Under the pieces are notes generated by a model, which did not search any database, had not been told where the DNA came from, and saw only the letters and a program-made list of their open reading frames with translations. A program made the position numbers and the translations under genes. A stretch of 64,000 bases of DNA from Alphaproteobacteria bacterium (GTDB lineage Bacteria > Pseudomonadota > Alphaproteobacteria > Rhodobacterales > Rhodobacteraceae): the NCBI GenBank assembly GCA_030428355.1, contig JAUIBL010000007.1, positions 54,961-118,960 of the forward strand, read 5' to 3'. This document shows positions 19,025 to 29,163 of the stretch, one piece after another. Position 1 is the first letter of the stretch. Each line of letters begins with the position of its first letter.

Positions 19025-20467
19025 ATGTTCGACTACCGTCGCATCGTTCTGCACAGATTGGCGACCATCGGTCCCCGCTATCTGCCGTTTGCAGATGTCG
19101 CTTCTGACCGAATACCACTGTCACGCCTGCTGCGTCTGTCACTGTTCCAGGTGACCGTCGGCATGGCGCTGGTTCTGCTGGTCGGAACGCTGAACCGCGT
19201 GATGATCGTCGAACTGTCGGTTCCGGCCAGCCTTGTCGGCACGATGCTGGCGCTGCCCATCATCTTTGCCCCCTTCCGGGCCCTGATCGGGTTCAAATCC
19301 GATACCTACAAATCCGCGCTGGGCCTGCGTCGCCTGCCCTATATCTGGAAAGGCACGCTGTACCAGTTCGGTGGCTTTGCCATCATGCCCTTCGCCTTGC
19401 TGGTCCTGTCCGGCTATGGCGAGGCCTACGATGCCCCGCGCTGGATCGGGTACAGTTCCGCCGGACTGTCCTTCCTGCTCGTCGGCGCGGGCGTGCACAT
19501 CGTGCAGACCGTGGGCCTTGCCCTTGCCACTGATCTTGTAGAAGAGGCCGACCAGCCCAAGGTGGTCGGCCTGATGTATGTCATGCTGCTCTTCGGCATG
19601 GTTCTGAGCGCACTTGTCTACGGTCTTCTGCTGGAAGAGTATTCGCCGGGCCGACTTATTCAGGTGATCCAGGGATCGGCCGTGGTGACCGTCGGGCTGA
19701 ATTTCCTCGCCATGTGGAAGCAGGAAGCCCGCGACCGCGTCCGCGCGCAGGCGATGGCTGCGGCCCCCGATCTGGCGTTCCGCGACGCCTGGGCGCAATT
19801 GATGCTGAATGCGGGCATGCTGCGGCTTCTGGCCGTGATCGCCCTTGGCACCTTCGGCTTCGGCATGGCGGATGTGCTTCTCGAACCCTATGGCGGCGAA
19901 GCTCTGGGCCTCTCGGTTGCCAGCACGACGAAACTCACGGCTCTGCTGGCAGGTGGCACCCTGCTGGGGTTCGGCATTGCGTCGCGCACGCTGGGCAATG
20001 GCGGCGCGCCCTCCTCGACATCGCTGACCGGCGCGCTGATCGGTATTCCCGGCTTTGCCGCCATCATCTTTTCCGCCTATGGCGGCGGCACCACAGCCTT
20101 TCTGGCCGGAACCCTGATGATCGGCCTTGGCGCGGGGCTATTCGGCCATTCGACCCTGACCGCCACGATGCGCGGCGCGCCCAAGGAAAAGGTCGGGCTG
20201 GCACTTGGAGCCTGGGGCAGCGTGCAGGCCAGCGCCGCAGGGATCGGCATGGCTCTGGCAGGATGGGCACGCGACATTATCACGGCGATGCCCGCCGACG
20301 GAGATGGTTTTTCGGTGGAAACACCCTACAATGTAGTATTCTCGATGGAGATGGCGTTCCTTCTGCTCGCCGTTCTCCTGATTTTCCCGCTCGCGGGCCG
20401 GGGTGACCTGTCACGGGGCACACGTGCTGCAGCATCCTCGCAATCCAACCCGGTGGAGGCACCATGA
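19025..20467 (+). CDS. pucC: PucC family LH2 assembly protein (MFS/BCD family)
   Basis: 480 aa, about 12 TM; RLSLFQVTVGMALVLLVGTLNRVMIVELSVPASLVG; GFKSDTYKSALGLRRLPYIWKGTLYQFGGFAIMPFAL. Confidence 0.93.
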   Translation: MFDYRRIVLHRLATIGPRYLPFADVASDRIPLSRLLRLSLFQVTVGMALVLLVGTLNRVMIVELSVPASLVGTMLALPIIFAPFRALIGFKSDTYKSALGLRRLPYIWKGTLYQFGGFAIMPFALLVLSGYGEAYDAPRWIGYSSAGLSFLLVGAGVHIVQTVGLALATDLVEEADQPKVVGLMYVMLLFGMVLSALVYGLLLEEYSPGRLIQVIQGSAVVTVGLNFLAMWKQEARDRVRAQAMAAAPDLAFRDAWAQLMLNAGMLRLLAVIALGTFGFGMADVLLEPYGGEALGLSVASTTKLTALLAGGTLLGFGIASRTLGNGGAPSSTSLTGALIGIPGFAAIIFSAYGGGTTAFLAGTLMIGLGAGLFGHSTLTATMRGAPKEKVGLALGAWGSVQASAAGIGMALAGWARDIITAMPADGDGFSVETPYNVVFSMEMAFLLLAVLLIFPLAGRGDLSRGTRAAASSQSNPVEAP

Positions 20468-21501
20468 CGACTATTATCACCCGGTACTTCGACAGCGCAG
20501 ATCAGGCCCAGTCCGCAAAACGCGAACTCATGTATACGTATAACGTGCCGCCTGCCATCATCCGGATTTATTCCGGCAAAAAGGATTTGGCCAAAACCCT
20601 GCAGGCCGCTGATGTCGTGCCCGAAACGGCAAAGGCCTATGAGGACCGGATGTCCCCTGGTGGGGCGGTGCTGATGGTGCGCGGCAAGTACACGCCGCTT
20701 GGCGTGGCCAAGATCACCCGTAAGGTCGCCGCCGAAAAAGGTGCGGTGGCCATGGGCGACCTCAACCAGGACCATTTCGTCAAGGATGCGCGCGGACGCG
20801 GGCTGAGCATCCTGCCCGAACATCCGCATATTCTGCTTCGACAGAAAGACCCGTCCGAGCGCAATCACTACATGGCGGACTGGCCGATCCCCCTGATCAG
20901 CCGCCGCAAGCCCTATGACGAGATGGCGATCCCCCGCCATGGCCGCATGGCAGACTGGCCAATCCCCCTGCTCAGCCGCCGCAAACCGGCCGACAAGTTC
21001 GCCTTCCCGCGTCACGCCCGCATGGCCAATTGGCCGATCCCCCTGATCAGTCAGCGCAAGCCCTGGGACAAATTCGCCTTTCCCCGTCACGCGCGGATGG
21101 CGAACTGGCCAATCCCTCTGATCAGCCGACGCAAGCCTTGGGACAAATTCGCCTTTCCGCGTCACATGCGGATGGCCAACTGGCCGTTCCCGCATCTGAT
21201 CAACGGCAAACAAGGCACCAACGCGCTTATTCCCGGCGGTCCTCGCATGGCGGATTTCCCGATCCCGCTGCTAAGCAAGCGCGAACCGTTCGACAAGTCG
21301 ATCTTCCCGCGCCACGCCCGGATGGCCTCGTTCCCGATCGGGCTGATCAGCCGACGCAAGCCGTTTACCGGCTCGGTCATCCCGAAACACGGGCATATGG
21401 CCAATATGATCCTGCCGCTGGTGGTCCGCCGCGAAGAGACCAAAGGCAAGGGCTGGTCGTTCTCCCGTATGCTCGGTCTGCCCACGGTAACGCGTCGCTG
21501 A
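20464..21501 (+). CDS. puc-operon protein with N-terminal YflT-like domain and C-terminal 25-aa WPIPL repeats
   Basis: ATGA overlap with pucC stop; 7 clear plus 1 degenerate 25-aa repeats. Confidence 0.85.
   Translation: MTTIITRYFDSADQAQSAKRELMYTYNVPPAIIRIYSGKKDLAKTLQAADVVPETAKAYEDRMSPGGAVLMVRGKYTPLGVAKITRKVAAEKGAVAMGDLNQDHFVKDARGRGLSILPEHPHILLRQKDPSERNHYMADWPIPLISRRKPYDEMAIPRHGRMADWPIPLLSRRKPADKFAFPRHARMANWPIPLISQRKPWDKFAFPRHARMANWPIPLISRRKPWDKFAFPRHMRMANWPFPHLINGKQGTNALIPGGPRMADFPIPLLSKREPFDKSIFPRHARMASFPIGLISRRKPFTGSVIPKHGHMANMILPLVVRREETKGKGWSFSRMLGLPTVTRR
20872..21471 (+). repeat. In-frame tandem 75-bp (25-aa) repeats, 7 clear + 1 degenerate copies
   Basis: Consensus MA[N/D]WPIPLISRRKPWDKFAFPRHAR; unit starts at 20872, 20947, 21022, 21097, 21172, 21247, 21322, 21397. 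Confidence 0.95.
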
Positions 21502-21527
21502 AGCACCACATAACTGACAAACCAAAT

Positions 21528-21559
21528 GGCGGGCGACCTACGCGGGTGCCCGCCCTTTT
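21528..21559 (+). terminator. Rho-independent-type terminator at end of puc operon
   Basis: GGCGGGC...GCCCGCC followed by CTTTTC. Confidence 0.7.
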
Positions 21560-21610
21560 CCTCTGCGGCAAAACCCGCTAGAGCGGCGCAAACTGCCCCG
21601 GAGTGCTGCC

Positions 21611-22285
21611 ATGATCCCCACCTCCTACCCGTCCCCCGAAGAGATCGCCCGCCTGACCGCGCGGATGCTGCTCGAGATCGGCGCAGTCAACTTCCGGCCC
21701 GAAGACCCGTTCATCCTCGCCTCCGGCCTGCCCTCGGCCACCTATATCGACTGCCGCAAGCTGATCTCGTTCCCGCGCATCCGGTCGACCCTGATGGATT
21801 TCCTGACCGTGACGGTCATGCGCAATGCCGGGTTCGAAGCGTTCGACAACATCGCCGGTGGCGAAACGGCCGGCATCCCCTTTGCCGCGCTGGTCGCGGA
21901 ACGCATGGCGCTGCCCATGACCTATGTCCGCAAGAAGCCCAAAGGCTATGGCCGCAACGCCCGCATCGAAGGCGCCATGGCCGAAGGCCAGCGCGTGCTG
22001 CTGGTCGAAGACCTGACGACCGACGGTGGATCGAAGCTGAGCTTTGTGGATGCCATCCGTGAAACCGGCGCCACCTGTGCGCATACGGCAGTGATCTTTT
22101 ACTACGACATCTTCCCGGAAACGACGAAGACGCTGGGTGATCACGGCGTGACGCTGCACCATCTCTGCACATGGTGGGACGTGCTGGCCGAAGCCCGTGC
22201 GCAGGGGGCCTTCGATGCCGCCACGCTGACCGAGGTCGAAGACTTCCTCAAAGCGCCCCGCGCTTGGCAGGACGCCCGGAAGTAA
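21611..22285 (+). CDS. pyrE: Orotate phosphoribosyltransferase
   Basis: [43 protein letters not shown]-binding motif. Confidence 0.95.
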   Translation: MIPTSYPSPEEIARLTARMLLEIGAVNFRPEDPFILASGLPSATYIDCRKLISFPRIRSTLMDFLTVTVMRNAGFEAFDNIAGGETAGIPFAALVAERMALPMTYVRKKPKGYGRNARIEGAMAEGQRVLLVEDLTTDGGSKLSFVDAIRETGATCAHTAVIFYYDIFPETTKTLGDHGVTLHHLCTWWDVLAEARAQGAFDAATLTEVEDFLKAPRAWQDARK

Positions 22286-22967
22286 CCGCGCTCAGCATCT
22301 GGCACCCAAGGGTCTGCCGTAAGGCACCGATGAGATCGTCCAGCGTTTCGGCATCGACATAAAGTCCCCCCGTCCGATCCGCGAGGCACCGCGCCACTGG
22401 TTCGATATTGCTCTCCTGCGGCTGGTCGGGCCAGGCAAAATGCTCTCCGCGCACGCGGAACCCGATGACATGCACCGTCATGTCGGCACCAGCCGCCAGA
22501 TCGGCGGCCAATTGGCAGGGAGATCCGCCACAGGTCTCCTTGCCGTCGGTCACCAACACGATCTCACCCGGTTTGGTCTCGTAGTCCAGCACCTGTGCTG
22601 CCGCCGCGATGGCCTCGGTCAAAGGGGTCTCGCCCGCCGGGTGCAGGCTGTCGATCTCGGAAATGATCCGATCCGCGGCATCCGCCTGGGGTGTAAAGCG
22701 CACCACCACGCTGGCGCAGCTTTCCTGCCGCCCGAACCCGTAGGTCACCAATCCGATCCGCCGCGCCGGCGCGACCTGCGGCATCACGGTGCGCACCGCA
22801 CGCCGCGCGTCAAAGATGCGCGGCTCGTCCATCAGGTTGAACCCCATCTCGGCCATCGACCCCGACCCGTCGAACACCACCATCGCATCCCGGGTACAGG
22901 TCTCTTGCGCATGGGCCGGCACCAGACCCACGGCAGACACCACCAACGCGCTCAGAATCGGTCTCAT
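22248..22967 (-). CDS. Secreted VWA domain-containing protein
   Basis: Signal peptide [39 protein letters not shown] motif. Confidence 0.82.
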   Translation of the reverse strand: MRPILSALVVSAVGLVPAHAQETCTRDAMVVFDGSGSMAEMGFNLMDEPRIFDARRAVRTVMPQVAPARRIGLVTYGFGRQESCASVVVRFTPQADAADRIISEIDSLHPAGETPLTEAIAAAAQVLDYETKPGEIVLVTDGKETCGGSPCQLAADLAAGADMTVHVIGFRVRGEHFAWPDQPQESNIEPVARCLADRTGGLYVDAETLDDLIGALRQTLGCQMLSAVTSGRPAKRGAL

Positions 22968-23233
22968 GATCTGTGTGCCTTTCCCTTGGGTCATCACAGG
23001 CTCGCACAGGCCCGGTCGGTCTGTAAACGAATTGTAACAGGGGCAAGCCTCTGCTTGCACCGTGTTACCTTGGTCACAGCGAGTCGCCCCCTCCACCAGA
23101 TGTTGACGAAGCGCGCCGAAATCTCGCAAGATACTGCAAGCACGCCCGGAACGCATCTTTTCCACAGGATATACATTTTGCCCTTCTCAGGACATATCGC
23201 TACCCCGGTTGCGGGGACAGACGGGGGTGGAGC

Positions 23234-24724
23234 ATGAACGAAATCACGACATTCAATCCGACCGGGGCCGAGATCACGAACCCGGAAACGATGCCGCACT
23301 CGATCGAGGCCGAACAGCAATTGCTGGGTGCGATCCTGACCAACAACGACGTGTTCGACCGCATCGCGTCGATCATCGGACCGCAGCATTTCTACGATCC
23401 GGTCCATGCGCGGATCTATGAAATCGCCGCGGCGCGGATCGCCAAGAACAACCTCGCCTCGCCGGTCACCCTCAAGGCGTTCATGGAGGATGACGAGGGC
23501 CTCAAGGAACTGGGCGGTCCGGCCTATCTTGCTCGGTTGGCCGGGGCTGCGATCAGCTCTTTCGCCGTGCGCGATTACGCACAGATGATCTATGATCTGG
23601 CCGTGCGCCGAGATCTCATCGCGCTGGGGCGCGACATCAGTGCCAAGGCAGCCAAGGTCGATGTCTCTTCCGAACCGCGCGAACAGATCGTCGAAGCCGA
23701 ACAGGCGCTCTACAAGATGGCCGAACAGGGCCGCAGCGAAAGCGGATTTCAAAGCTTTCTCAAGGCGGTAACGGACGCTGTTAATGTCGCGAACGCCGCC
23801 TATCAGCGCGAAGGTGGACTGGCAGGCATCTCGACCGGGCTGGTCGACATGGACCGCAAGCTTGGTGGTCTGCACAAATCCGACCTGCTGATCCTTGCCG
23901 GACGCCCCTCCATGGGCAAGACGTCGCTTGCCACCAACATCGCCTTCAACATCGCCAAGGCCTATCGCAAGGGCATCCGCCCGGATGGCACCGAAGGCAC
24001 GGTCGAAGGCGGCGTTGTCGGCTTCTATTCCCTCGAAATGAGCGCCGAGCAATTGGCCGCGCGGATCCTGTCGGAAGCGGCCGAAGTGCCGTCCGAACAG
24101 ATCCGCCGCGGCGACATGACGGAAACCGAATTCCGCCGCTTTGTCGACGCCGCCAAATCGCTGGAAGCCTGCCCGCTTTATATCGACGACACCCCGGCCC
24201 TGCCCATCAGCCAGTTGGCCGCCCGCGCCCGCCGCCTGAAGCGGACGCACGGGCTGGATGTGCTGATCATCGACTACCTTCAGCTTGTGAAAGGCACCGG
24301 CAAAGGCGACAACCGGGTGAACGAGATCTCGGAAATCTCGCAGGGTCTCAAGGCGATTGCAAAGGAACTCGACATCCCGGTGATCGCGCTGTCGCAGTTG
24401 TCGCGTCAGGTGGAAAGCCGCGAGGACAAACGCCCGCAGCTTTCGGACCTTCGCGAATCCGGCTCCATCGAACAGGACGCCGACGTGGTGATGTTCGTGT
24501 TTCGCGAGGAATACTACAAGGAACGCGAAAAGCCCGGCGAACATGATCTCGAGAAAATGGCCGCCTGGCAGGAAGAGATGGAGCGCCTGCACGGCCGCGC
24601 CGAGGTCATCATCGGCAAGCAGCGTCACGGCCCGATCGGTACGGTCGAACTCAGCTTCGAGGGCCGCTTCACCCGCTTCGGCAACCTCGTGAAGCCCTGG
24701 CAGACCGGCGCCGACGAGATGTGA
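23234..24724 (+). CDS. dnaB: Replicative DNA helicase DnaB
   Basis: MPHSIEAEQQLLGAILTNND, LAGRPSMGKTSLATNIA, LIIDYLQLV. Confidence 0.97.
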   Translation: MNEITTFNPTGAEITNPETMPHSIEAEQQLLGAILTNNDVFDRIASIIGPQHFYDPVHARIYEIAAARIAKNNLASPVTLKAFMEDDEGLKELGGPAYLARLAGAAISSFAVRDYAQMIYDLAVRRDLIALGRDISAKAAKVDVSSEPREQIVEAEQALYKMAEQGRSESGFQSFLKAVTDAVNVANAAYQREGGLAGISTGLVDMDRKLGGLHKSDLLILAGRPSMGKTSLATNIAFNIAKAYRKGIRPDGTEGTVEGGVVGFYSLEMSAEQLAARILSEAAEVPSEQIRRGDMTETEFRRFVDAAKSLEACPLYIDDTPALPISQLAARARRLKRTHGLDVLIIDYLQLVKGTGKGDNRVNEISEISQGLKAIAKELDIPVIALSQLSRQVESREDKRPQLSDLRESGSIEQDADVVMFVFREEYYKEREKPGEHDLEKMAAWQEEMERLHGRAEVIIGKQRHGPIGTVELSFEGRFTRFGNLVKPWQTGADEM

Positions 24725-24825
24725 TCACCCAGCCGCGTTACCAATTCCGCCGCACTCGGCCCGCAAACGCCTGACCGCGCGTTTTCCCGCTTGACCCACC
24801 GCACCGACACGCACAAACACCGGCC

Positions 24826-25863
24826 ATGGCACAGTCTGTTCTAACGATTGATCTGGGTGCGATTTGCGCCAACTGGCGGGCACTGGCTGCGATGAACGCC
24901 GGGGAAACCGCCGCCGTCGTCAAGGCGAACGCGTATGGTTTGGGCGCGGGCAAGGTCGCAAAGGCTTTGGCGGATCAGGGCGCCCGCACGTTTTTCGTGG
25001 CACAAGCCGAAGAAGGTGTGATCGTCCGCGAGGCTCTTGGGACCGGCCCGACAATCTGCGTCTTCGGCGGCCACATGGACGGCGATGCCCCACTTCTGCG
25101 CGACGCGAACCTCGTGCCGATGATCAATTCCATCGACCAGATGCTGCGCCATGTCGAAGCCCTGCCCGGCCATCCGTTTGGAATCCAGCTCGACAGCGGC
25201 ATGAACCGTCTGGGGATGGAGCCCGCCGAATGGGCCGCACTGCGCGACATCGCCCTCAGCCAGAAACCCGTGCTGGTGATGAGCCACCTTGCCTGCGCCG
25301 ATGAACCGGGCCACGGCATGAACGAGTTTCAGCTCCAGACCTTCCGCCAGATGACCGATGGCATCGACGCGCCGCGATCCTTGGCGGCAACGGGCGGAAC
25401 GCTGCTTGGACCTGACTACCATTTCGACATGACGCGCCCCGGCATCGGTCTTTACGGCGGCCTGCCCTTTGTCGATGCCCGGCCCGTTGTTTCTCTGTCG
25501 ATCCCGGTCATCCAGGTGCGCGACGTGAACCCGGGCGAATCCGTCGGTTATGGCAACAGTTGGGTGGCCCGTGTGCCCGGCAAGATCGCCACGATTTCCG
25601 CCGGATATGCCGATGGCATCATCCGCGCGATGGGTCCCAAGGCACATGTCTGGGCGGGCGAGACCCGCTGCAAGATCGTCGGCCGCATTTCGATGGACCT
25701 GATCGGCGTCGATGTCGGCCCGGTCAAGGAGATGCCCGACACGGTCGAATTGCTGGGGCGACATCAGTCGGTGGACACCCTTGCTGAGGCCGCCGGGACC
25801 ATCGGATATGAAATCCTGACCTCGCTCGGATCACGTTACGCGCGCAGATATATCAGCACCTGA
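24826..25863 (+). CDS. alr: Alanine racemase
   Basis: [22 protein letters not shown]-lysine motif; [12 protein letters not shown]. Confidence 0.95.
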   Translation: MAQSVLTIDLGAICANWRALAAMNAGETAAVVKANAYGLGAGKVAKALADQGARTFFVAQAEEGVIVREALGTGPTICVFGGHMDGDAPLLRDANLVPMINSIDQMLRHVEALPGHPFGIQLDSGMNRLGMEPAEWAALRDIALSQKPVLVMSHLACADEPGHGMNEFQLQTFRQMTDGIDAPRSLAATGGTLLGPDYHFDMTRPGIGLYGGLPFVDARPVVSLSIPVIQVRDVNPGESVGYGNSWVARVPGKIATISAGYADGIIRAMGPKAHVWAGETRCKIVGRISMDLIGVDVGPVKEMPDTVELLGRHQSVDTLAEAAGTIGYEILTSLGSRYARRYIST

Positions 25864-25876
25864 CGGACCAACGGGT

Positions 25877-26263
25877 ATGAGCTTTTTCGAACCCTCGCCC
25901 GTTCTGATGGCCTTCATCTTCGCTCAACGCTTTGTGTTCTTCGAAGTGCTGGCCGTTCTGGCCATGCTGCGGCTGATCGTCGGACAGGGGCTGGCCCGCG
26001 TCCCGGCTGTCGTCACCTGCGGGATCTGCGTCGCGGCGATCTTTGCCACTTTCGCACCCGCGCTGAACCTGCAGACCCTGCCGGTCTATGCCCCGCTTGC
26101 CCGGCTTCAGGCGATGGGCGGCGGGCTGGTTCTGCCGCTGGCCGCATCGGCCGTGTTCGCCACCAGCCTCGTCATGCCGCAAAGACGCTGGCGCTGGATC
26201 GACCTTGCGCATGTGGTCGGGGTGCTTGCGTTCCTCGGTCTCTGGGTCGCGACCCGGTACTAG
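25877..26263 (+). CDS. PqiA-associated small membrane protein
   Basis: About 4 TM, adjacent to PqiA-like gene. Confidence 0.6.
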   Translation: MSFFEPSPVLMAFIFAQRFVFFEVLAVLAMLRLIVGQGLARVPAVVTCGICVAAIFATFAPALNLQTLPVYAPLARLQAMGGGLVLPLAASAVFATSLVMPQRRWRWIDLAHVVGVLAFLGLWVATRY

Positions 26264-26266
26264 CCC

Positions 26267-26707
26267 ATGTCCGTGCTCAGATGGATCGACCTGTCGCTGC
26301 TGGTGCTCTACCCGGTGGCATGGGTCGCCCCGCTGATGCGCGCCGGATTGCTGCCCTTGTTCGGATTGTCCGAAATCAGTGTGCTGACGGGGCTTCAGGC
26401 GCTTTGGCAGACGGACATCTTTCTGGCCGGGGTCGTTGCTCTGTTTGCCCTGGTCGCCCCCTACGTCAAGACCATCGGTCTCGCCCTTGTGCAGTTCGAC
26501 CTGCTCCACCGCCGCACCTTGCCCGCACTGGCGCTCATGGGCAAACTGGCGATGGCGGATGTGTTCCTGATCGCGCTCTACATCACTATCGTCAAAGGCA
26601 TCGGCATCGGCCGGATCGAGACCGCCTGGGGGCTTTACCTCTTCAGCGCCTGCATCCTTGCATCGCTCCTGATCAGTCTCGCCGAAACCCGCCGCATGCC
26701 GGATTGA
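26267..26707 (+). CDS. Paraquat-inducible protein A-like membrane protein
   Basis: About 4 TM, PYVKTIGLALVQFDLLHRR...MGKLAMADVFLIALYI. Confidence 0.75.
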   Translation: MSVLRWIDLSLLVLYPVAWVAPLMRAGLLPLFGLSEISVLTGLQALWQTDIFLAGVVALFALVAPYVKTIGLALVQFDLLHRRTLPALALMGKLAMADVFLIALYITIVKGIGIGRIETAWGLYLFSACILASLLISLAETRRMPD

Positions 26708-26740
26708 CCACCGTCTGGAAACAATCGTCCACAGTGCGGC

Positions 26741-26756
26741 GGATTGTTCACAATCC
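26741..26756. repeat. Palindrome GGATTGTTCACAATCC
   Basis: Near-perfect dyad (GGATTGT-TC-ACAATCC) in intergenic region. Confidence 0.5.
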
Positions 26757-26859
26757 TGCGGGCCTTCGGAAAAACCGTTAAAAAACAGTATGTCCAGATC
26801 AGACTTCGGCATAAAGTCGCCGATGTTGCCGATGCTTATGTGGTTTTTGGGGGTTTCGG

Positions 26860-27705
26860 ATGATTGGTGCAATGCGGTCGCTCGTTGTTTCAACGGGATG
26901 GATCATGCAGCGTTTGATGTTTGTCGCCGTTGCGGCACTGGGGCTTGGCACCTTGGCCTACACCCTCGCCTGTGCGTTCGGGCATGCCCCCTGGCTTGAG
27001 ATGACTGCTACATTTGGGGGTGTCGCCTATCCGCAAGCCGGACAGGTTGTGCAGATCGCTCTGACGGTGCTGTTTCTTGGTCTGTGCGCCTTCTTGCCCG
27101 CCAACGCCCGGATCATGGCGCTCGAGACATCGCACCGCCGCTTTCATATCGGCATGGAAGACGTCGCCCGCGCCTATCGCGCGTCCCATTCGGCAGACCG
27201 CGAAGGCGTGTTCAAACTGAAATCCGAATTCGATTCGGTCCGCGAGCGCATGGCCTATCTGCGCGATCACCCCGATCTGGCCGAACTCGAGCCTTCGGTT
27301 CTCGAAATCGCCAGCCAGATGAGCCACGTTTCGCGCGATCTGGCCGACACCTATTCCGACCGCAGCATCGCACGCGCCCGCGACTTCCTTGTCCAGCGGC
27401 AGCAGGAAATCGAAGAATTCAACACCCGCCTTGACGCGGCCAAGGCGATGGCCGCCGAAATGCGGGTCTGGATCGACAAGGTCGAGCTTGAGGAAAGCGT
27501 CGCCAAGGCCCAGCTTGACCGGTTGCAGGCGGAATTGTCCGACATCCTGCCCGAACTCTACAGCAAGGACGCCCCTGCAGCGCTGCCCGCCCGCAAGGTT
27601 GCCAGCCTGCGCGAGGTCTCGGACCAATGGGACGAACCGCCCGATGTCCCTGACACTGACGACAACCGGATCGTGGCCCTTCTCGCGCGGCGCGCTGCCG
27701 AATAA
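26860..27705 (+). CDS. Membrane-anchored coiled-coil protein, conserved hypothetical
   Basis: Two N-terminal TM segments, long alpha-helical region. Confidence 0.65.
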   Translation: MIGAMRSLVVSTGWIMQRLMFVAVAALGLGTLAYTLACAFGHAPWLEMTATFGGVAYPQAGQVVQIALTVLFLGLCAFLPANARIMALETSHRRFHIGMEDVARAYRASHSADREGVFKLKSEFDSVRERMAYLRDHPDLAELEPSVLEIASQMSHVSRDLADTYSDRSIARARDFLVQRQQEIEEFNTRLDAAKAMAAEMRVWIDKVELEESVAKAQLDRLQAELSDILPELYSKDAPAALPARKVASLREVSDQWDEPPDVPDTDDNRIVALLARRAAE

Positions 27706-27762
27706 CGTCCAGCCCCACGGCACAGCTTGCAGGCCCGCACGGCTTGCGCCACAAGCGTCGTC

Positions 27763-29130
27763 ATGGCGAAATCCTCTGCATCCTTTGTCTGCCAATCCTG
27801 CGGCAACACGACCACCAAATGGTCGGGCCGCTGCGACGCCTGCGGCGAATGGAACTCCATCGTGGAAGAGGTGCCGCTGGCCGCCGGTCCCGCCGCCAAG
27901 ACGCTGGGCGCATCAAAAGGCCGGTCCCTGCCGTTAAGCGATCTCTCGGGCAACGAAGCGCCCCCACCCCGCACCACATCGGGTCTGGACGAGCTGGACC
28001 GCGTGCTGGGTGGCGGGCTTGTCCCCGCCTCGGCCCTGCTGGTCGGCGGCGATCCCGGCATCGGCAAATCGACGCTTCTGCTTCAGGCCGCCGCCGCCTT
28101 CGCCCGTGCCGGTCTCAAGGTCGTCTACATCTCGGGCGAAGAGGCCAGCGCACAGGTGCGCATGCGCGCCGCCCGTCTGGGTCTGCGCGATGCGCCGGTG
28201 AAACTGGCGACCGAAACCAACCTGCGCGACATCCTGACGACGCTGGAAAACGAAAAGCCCGATCTCGCCATCATCGACTCGATCCAGACCATGTGGGCCG
28301 ACAACGTCGCCTCCGCCCCCGGCAGCGTGGCCCAGGTGCGCGCCTCGGCGCATGAGCTGACCAGCTTTGCCAAACGCCGCGGCACCTCGGTGATCATGGT
28401 CGGCCATGTCACCAAGGATGGCCAGATCGCCGGCCCCCGCGTGGTCGAACACATGGTCGACACCGTGCTCTATTTCGAAGGCGAACGCGGCCACCAGTTC
28501 CGCATCCTGCGCGCCGTCAAGAACCGCTTCGGCCCGGCGGATGAAATCGGCGTCTTCGAGATGACCGGCGGAGGCTTGGCCGAGGTTGCGAATCCCTCCG
28601 CCCTTTTTCTGAGCGAACGCGGCGATCCGTCCCCCGGATCGGCGGTTTTTGCCGGGATTGAAGGCACGCGGCCCGTTCTGGTGGAATTCCAGGCTCTTGT
28701 GGCCCCCACGCCACACAGCCAACCGCGCCGCTCTGTTGTCGGTTGGGATGGCGGTCGGCTGGCGATGATCCTTGCCGTGCTCGAAGCGCGCTGCGGCATC
28801 CCCTTTGCCGGGCTGGATGTCTATCTCAACGTGGCCGGCGGCATGAAAGTCAGCGAACCCGCCGCCGATCTGGCCGTCGCCGCCGCCTTGCTGTCGGCCC
28901 GCGAGGACATTGCGCTGCCCGCCGAAACCGTGGTCTTTGGCGAAATCAGCCTCTCCGGCGCGCTGCGCCCGGTGGGACAAACCGAAAATCGGTTGAAAGA
29001 AGCGCAAAAACTTGGTTTTACCGCCGCGATAGTGCCAAAGGGTGGAACATCGGTCCCCCGCGACGGGATCGCGGCCACCGAGATCGACGCTCTGGCCAGT
29101 TTTGTGGGTGACGTGTTCGGCGCAGGGTAG
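27763..29130 (+). CDS. radA: DNA repair protein RadA
   Basis: FVCQSCGNTTTKWSGRCDACGEWN zinc finger, GGDPGIGKSTLLLQ, KNRFG motif. Confidence 0.96.
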   Translation: MAKSSASFVCQSCGNTTTKWSGRCDACGEWNSIVEEVPLAAGPAAKTLGASKGRSLPLSDLSGNEAPPPRTTSGLDELDRVLGGGLVPASALLVGGDPGIGKSTLLLQAAAAFARAGLKVVYISGEEASAQVRMRAARLGLRDAPVKLATETNLRDILTTLENEKPDLAIIDSIQTMWADNVASAPGSVAQVRASAHELTSFAKRRGTSVIMVGHVTKDGQIAGPRVVEHMVDTVLYFEGERGHQFRILRAVKNRFGPADEIGVFEMTGGGLAEVANPSALFLSERGDPSPGSAVFAGIEGTRPVLVEFQALVAPTPHSQPRRSVVGWDGGRLAMILAVLEARCGIPFAGLDVYLNVAGGMKVSEPAADLAVAAALLSAREDIALPAETVVFGEISLSGALRPVGQTENRLKEAQKLGFTAAIVPKGGTSVPRDGIAATEIDALASFVGDVFGAG

Positions 29131-29163
29131 CGCCATCCGTGCAAAAAGAAGGGCAAGGGACCG

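Noticed and set aside
20872-21471. Regular 75-bp repeats considered as CRISPR or minisatellite
   Set aside because: Repeats are contiguous, in frame and conserved at protein but not DNA level; no spacers.
23022-23039. Single TGT-N12-ACA motif (possible PpsR site) before the VWA gene
   Set aside because: An isolated match is expected by chance about every 4 kb and is not paired or near photosynthesis genes.
22994-24628. 544-aa minus-strand ORF
   Set aside because: Antisense to dnaB.
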